Assembly: GCA_007050995.1 (NCBI GenBank)
Contig: VJOU01000020.1
Coordinates: forward strand, 1 to 47,410
DNA: 47,410 nucleotides
Origin: Glycocaulis profundi
GTDB lineage: Bacteria; Pseudomonadota; Alphaproteobacteria; Caulobacterales; Maricaulaceae
Direction of reading: 5' to 3'
Shown one piece after another: positions 44,213 to 47,410 of the stretch. A program made the position numbers and the translations under genes. Under the pieces are notes generated by a model, which saw only the letters and a program-made list of their open reading frames with translations, ran no database searches and was not told the DNA's origin. The first letter of the stretch is position 1, and every line of letters starts with the position of its first letter.

Positions 44213-45123
44213 GCCTCGCCGTCCTCATCCCCACCTTCCGGCGGCCCGAGGGCGTGGCGCGGGCGCTCAGGAGCGTGCTGATCCAGTCCCGGCTGCCCGA
44301 CGAGATCATCGTGGTCGACAACGACCCCGCCGCCAGCGCGCGGCAGACCGTCTCCGCCATCGCGGCGGATGCGCCCGTGCCGGTGGTTCACGTCCACGAG
44401 CCCCGTCCCGGCGTGGCCAACGCCCGCAATGCCGGGTTCGCGGCCACAGGGGCGGAGCTGATCGCCCAGCTCGACGACGACGAGGAAGCGGCGCCGGACT
44501 GGCTCTCCGCGCTGCTGGCCGCGCGCGGGGCGCTGGGTGCGCAGATCGTGTTCGGCCCGGTCACCGCCGCCGCCCATGATGACGGCGCGGTGCGCCGCGC
44601 CTTCATGCGGCGGCTCTATTCCCGGGGCGGAGCGGAAGTCGACGTGCTGCTGGACGACACGTGGGGCTGCGGCAACTCGCTGATCGACCGGGGCGCGCTG
44701 GATCTGCCCGATCCGCCCTTCCATCCCGCCACCAACGAGACCGGGGGCGAGGACGACCAGCTTTTCACCGCCCTGCGGCGTCAGGGCTGCCGCTTCGGCT
44801 GGGCGGCGCAGGCCCATGTCACCGAGCATGTGGAGGGCCGCCGCGCGCGCTGGCGCTATCTGCTGGCGCGCTCCTTCGCCTATGGCCAGGGCGCGAGCCA
44901 GAACTGCGTGCACGAGGGCCGGACCGACTGGGCGGGCGCGGGGTTCTGGATGGCGGTGGGCGCGGGCCAGCTCGCGGTCTACGGCCTCGCCCTGCCGGTC
45001 GCCCTGCTAGCCGGAGCTGAACGGGGCGCCGCGTGCCTGGACAGGGCCGTGCAAGGCGCGGGCAAGCTGGTCTGGGCGGAAAGCCTGGGCCCGCGCTTTT
45101 ACGGCGCCTCGGCGCCCGCCTGA
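44209..45123 (+). CDS. GT2 glycosyltransferase, HfsG-like candidate
   Basis: 304 residues, GTG start overlapping the previous TGA. The N-terminal LAVLIPTFRRPEGVARAL begins a GT-A domain; QLDDDEEA carries the metal-binding acidic cluster, and GGEDDQLF the catalytic base region. A C-terminal hydrophobic segment (about 240-270) may attach it to the membrane. HfsG is a candidate by context. Its last 25 bases overlap the polymerase gene on the opposite strand. Confidence 0.82.
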   Translation: MSLAVLIPTFRRPEGVARALRSVLIQSRLPDEIIVVDNDPAASARQTVSAIAADAPVPVVHVHEPRPGVANARNAGFAATGAELIAQLDDDEEAAPDWLSALLAARGALGAQIVFGPVTAAAHDDGAVRRAFMRRLYSRGGAEVDVLLDDTWGCGNSLIDRGALDLPDPPFHPATNETGGEDDQLFTALRRQGCRFGWAAQAHVTEHVEGRRARWRYLLARSFAYGQGASQNCVHEGRTDWAGAGFWMAVGAGQLAVYGLALPVALLAGAERGAACLDRAVQGAGKLVWAESLGPRFYGASAPA

Positions 45124-46382
45124 CCGGGCGGCAGCGCCCGCTCGCCGCCCGCCAGCTTGGCCGCGGTTGCGCAGAACAGCACCCAGCCCAGGGAGTTCTG
45201 GCCCAGCAGATTGCTTTCCGAGACCGAGATGATCGTGAAGATCGCGAAATAGGTCAGCGCCCAGTAGGTCTCGCGCCCGTGAAACAGGCGCATCGCGGCG
45301 CGGCCCGTCGCCTGCATCAGCACGATGAGCGCCACGATGGCGCCGGGAATGCCGATCGCCGCGGCCGTCTCCAGCCAGGCGTTGTGCGCGGTGGGAACCG
45401 GCCAGTTGGTGGCCTGCCGCAGCCAGAAGACCGGCCCCCTCTCGTCCGACCAGTAGGCGCCATAGCCATAGCCCAGCCAGGGCCGCTCGCCGATCTGGAC
45501 CAGAAGCGCCTCCCAGATGTCGGTCCGGCCCGTCAGGGTCGCGTCCCGGCCCAGCGCCTCGAGGAACACGCCCGGCCCCACGATCAGCACCAGCGCCGCA
45601 AGCGCGACAGCCACGCCGCCGCCGGTCAGGGCGAAGGCCGCATGTCCGAAGCTGCGCCGGGCCATCGCGATCATCAACGGCCCGGCGATTGCCAGCATGC
45701 AGGCGAGCAGCGAGGTGCGCGAGGTGGACAGCAGGACCAGCGCGACGGCGGGCATGACCATGGCTAGCCAGAACACCCGCCGCCTGGTGTCCAGCGCCGC
45801 GGCGGCCACGAAGGCCAGCGTCGCCCAGGCCATCATCGCGCCCAGCGTGTTCTTCTCCCACCACAGTCCCTTCCAGGCGCCGGGATGGATGGAATCGTGA
45901 ATGGCGAAGCTCGGGAAGAGCAGCCCCGCGATGAAGCTGCCGAAGGCGAGAATGACGTACATCGACGCGATCAGCACGATCATGTCCCGCCAGGAGAAGC
46001 GCGCGGCGAACCAGAACGCGAACAGGGTCGTGAAGATCAGCCCCAGCGCCCGCCGCGCCGTGACCTCGGGATCGATGGACCAGGCCGCGGAGATCATCGT
46101 CAGCGCGACCAGAACCGCCAGCGGCCACGCCTTGACCACCAGCGACAGCGTCATGAGAGGCCGGGCCGCGATCAGAACCAGCGTGGCCAGATAGACCGGC
46201 GGCCAGAGCAGGCGCAGCCCCTCGCTGGTCTCGGGATCGAGCGGGTCGGCGAACAGCGGACCGATCAGCGCCTGAGAGAACAGGAGCAGCGCGAGCAGCG
46301 CCGCTCCGGCCTCGATCATGGGGATGAAGGTCAGGCGCGGGACCGAAGCGCGCCACCGAGCGGCCTGGTCGTAAGCGTCCAT
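45099..46382 (-). CDS. hfsC: O-antigen ligase/Wzy-type polymerase, HfsC-like
   Basis: 427 residues from the ATG at 46382, one base after the stop of the HfsB-like gene. About 11 membrane helices and a periplasmic loop with PTAHNAWLETAAAIGIPG, the H-N-x-x-L-E motif of Wzy_C/O-antigen ligases (PF04932). It should join repeat units outside the inner membrane. It ends the minus-strand run HfsA-HfsB-HfsC, the same order as in the known hfs export operons. A longer frame upstream to 46412 overlaps hfsB and is unlikely. Confidence 0.83.
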   Translation of the reverse strand: MDAYDQAARWRASVPRLTFIPMIEAGAALLALLLFSQALIGPLFADPLDPETSEGLRLLWPPVYLATLVLIAARPLMTLSLVVKAWPLAVLVALTMISAAWSIDPEVTARRALGLIFTTLFAFWFAARFSWRDMIVLIASMYVILAFGSFIAGLLFPSFAIHDSIHPGAWKGLWWEKNTLGAMMAWATLAFVAAAALDTRRRVFWLAMVMPAVALVLLSTSRTSLLACMLAIAGPLMIAMARRSFGHAAFALTGGGVAVALAALVLIVGPGVFLEALGRDATLTGRTDIWEALLVQIGERPWLGYGYGAYWSDERGPVFWLRQATNWPVPTAHNAWLETAAAIGIPGAIVALIVLMQATGRAAMRLFHGRETYWALTYFAIFTIISVSESNLLGQNSLGWVLFCATAAKLAGGERALPPGQAGAEAP

Positions 46383-46383
46383 C

Positions 46384-47028
46384 TCAGGCGCTCCGCGCCT
46401 CGCTGGCGGCATCGGCGCGATTCATCACCACCCCCAGCACCCGCCCGCCGGCCGTCACGATCCGCCGCGCGGCGCGTTCGGTGTCCGCCTCGGAATCCCT
46501 GCGGGCGTCGGCCACCAGAATGACCCCGTCCATGTCGGGCGCGATGGAGTTCATCGCCGGAGAGCCGTGGGGCGTGTCGATCACCGCCAGCCGGCAGGCC
46601 GCGCGCACGCGGTCCCAGTATCCCGGCGCGCGCTGGAACACGACCCGGCGCACCCGACCCGGCTCGCGCTGGAACACGCTGACCAGCACGTCATGGCCCG
46701 TGCGTTTGCGCAGAGCCAGCCGCGACACGCCCTCGGGTTCGGCGCGCCAGAACCGCTCCCGGCACAGATCGCCGCTGTAGACCGCCCCGTTCAGGCGGGT
46801 GCGGGCGGCCTGCACGTTGGCGGAGAAGTCCAGATCGAACAGCCAGACCGGTTCGGAGACAGATGCCCCGCCTTCGGCGAAGAGACCGCCCGCCGCCTCG
46901 GCCAGAGCCGCCGCGATGGAGGTCGCTCCCGATTCCGCGTTGACCGGGCACAGCATGATCGCCTGACCCGCGCCGTCCGGCCGGACCAGGGACCGGGCGA
47001 GTCCGGCAAGTTCTTCAGCAGGGATCAT
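46384..47028 (-). CDS. hfsB: HfsB-like P-loop protein of the export complex
   Basis: 214 residues of the CpsD/CapB-like P-loop fold, but without a tyrosine cluster and with a degenerate Walker A: NAESGATSI (about residues 30-38) where GxxxxGK(S/T) is expected, so Lys is missing. Walker A-prime-like VWLFDLDF and IDTPHGSPAMN remain. Caulobacter HfsB has a similar status, which supports the name; it works with HfsA as an inner-membrane export pair. Its start overlaps the stop of HfsA as ATGA. Confidence 0.74.
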   Translation of the reverse strand: MIPAEELAGLARSLVRPDGAGQAIMLCPVNAESGATSIAAALAEAAGGLFAEGGASVSEPVWLFDLDFSANVQAARTRLNGAVYSGDLCRERFWRAEPEGVSRLALRKRTGHDVLVSVFQREPGRVRRVVFQRAPGYWDRVRAACRLAVIDTPHGSPAMNSIAPDMDGVILVADARRDSEADTERAARRIVTAGGRVLGVVMNRADAASEARSA

Positions 47029-47410
47029 TGCGCCACCTGAAGGCCTGCGCCGCCGCGGGCGCGGCGTCTGGGGGCCGGAACCTGACGCACGCGGGCAAGG
47101 ACCTTGAGCGTCCCGGACGCGAACGTGGGCGCGGGCAACTGCTCGTTCGCGGGCCGGGCGATCGCCGGGCGCGGCGCGGGCGTGTCGAGCTCCGGCTCCG
47201 GCCGCGGCTGGGTCAGCCGCCGGAAGGTGTCGGGCTTGAACGTCCGCACATAGCCCGTCAGCAGGCCCGCCAGGATCGCCGCGCCCAGCGCGAGGATGGC
47301 CGCGGCCGCGATGGCGGGAATGCGCATGGACCGCGCTTCGGTCGGCGGCGTGGCGCGCTCCACGATGCGCACCGCGTCCGCGCCGCCCGCCGCCGAGCCC
47401 GTGCGGGCGG
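47025..47410 (-). CDS. hfsA: HfsA-like polysaccharide copolymerase, C-terminal part
   Basis: The frame is open at the window end, so only about 128 C-terminal residues are seen. VRIVERATPPTEAR precedes one membrane helix (about IPAIAAAAILALGAAILAGLL), then a proline-rich cytoplasmic tail. This is the end of a Wzz/GumC-type copolymerase. The GTG at 47372 in the frame is internal. With HfsB and HfsC following on the same strand the most likely identity is HfsA. Confidence 0.7.
   Translation of the reverse strand, partial: ARTGSAAGGADAVRIVERATPPTEARSMRIPAIAAAAILALGAAILAGLLTGYVRTFKPDTFRRLTQPRPEPELDTPAPRPAIARPANEQLPAPTFASGTLKVLARVRQVPAPRRRARGGAGLQVAQ

Noticed and set aside
46384-47028. Tyrosine autokinase (CpsD/Wzc type)
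   Set aside because: Walker A lacks Lys and there is no tyrosine cluster.

Overview
The window is high-GC (roughly 70 %) and densely coded, with genes that often overlap by four bases (ATGA or GTGA), and it shows no phage, transposon, CRISPR, tRNA or rRNA signal. Gene content points to an alphaproteobacterium of the Caulobacterales/Maricaulales type: a holdfast-like (hfs) polysaccharide locus, a large TonB-dependent receptor, proBA, a multisubunit Mrp antiporter and a beta-oxidation pair. The assignment is an inference from gene content and codon use, not from a marker gene.

Layout. 1-3911: end of a DgcN-type (DUF1611) gene, a YkvI-type membrane transporter, a class A beta-lactamase-like secreted serine hydrolase, and a convergent secreted N-acyl-D-amino-acid deacylase; together they look like a unit for D-amino acid or peptidoglycan-peptide catabolism. 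4104-7759: an HI0933-type flavoprotein, then proA-proB on the minus strand. 7760-8126: an AT-rich regulatory gap. 8127-15096: an eight-gene Mrp/Mnh-like operon (E, F, G, a fused DUF4040-B, C, and three NuoL/N-like antiporter subunits). 15202-19346: a MacB-like tripartite export system (adaptor, ATPase, two FtsX permeases). 19544-23396: a TonB-dependent receptor and a tandem (double) TetR regulator. 23476-25422: a three-gene overlapping operon of a Pycsar-type membrane effector, a group I truncated globin and a PAS-like/class III nucleotide cyclase. 25419-27782: acyl-CoA dehydrogenase and thiolase. 27957-29184: a secreted unknown protein and a phosphoribosyltransferase. 29185-29611: an island of palindromic repeats. 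29612-31899: an Lrp regulator divergent from a class V aminotransferase. 31851-38691: a second flavoprotein, an alpha/beta hydrolase, an M14 peptidase and TypA/BipA. 38688-47410: a holdfast-like polysaccharide locus with a GH5-like hydrolase, a GNAT, a flippase, two glycosyltransferases, a deacetylase, a polymerase and the HfsB/HfsA export pair; HfsA runs off the end.

The best candidate for an undescribed system is the effector-globin-cyclase operon at 23476-25422. It combines a Pycsar-like membrane effector with a haem protein whose key pocket residues are intact and a cyclase whose residues predict ATP rather than pyrimidine substrates. This would be a gas- or redox-gated cyclic-nucleotide membrane response, or a Pycsar variant using cAMP. 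Other points of interest are a TM5 glutamate lost in the third antiporter subunit, a GH5-like gene translationally coupled to an HfsK-like GNAT, and three convergent gene pairs that share one CTAG for both stop codons.
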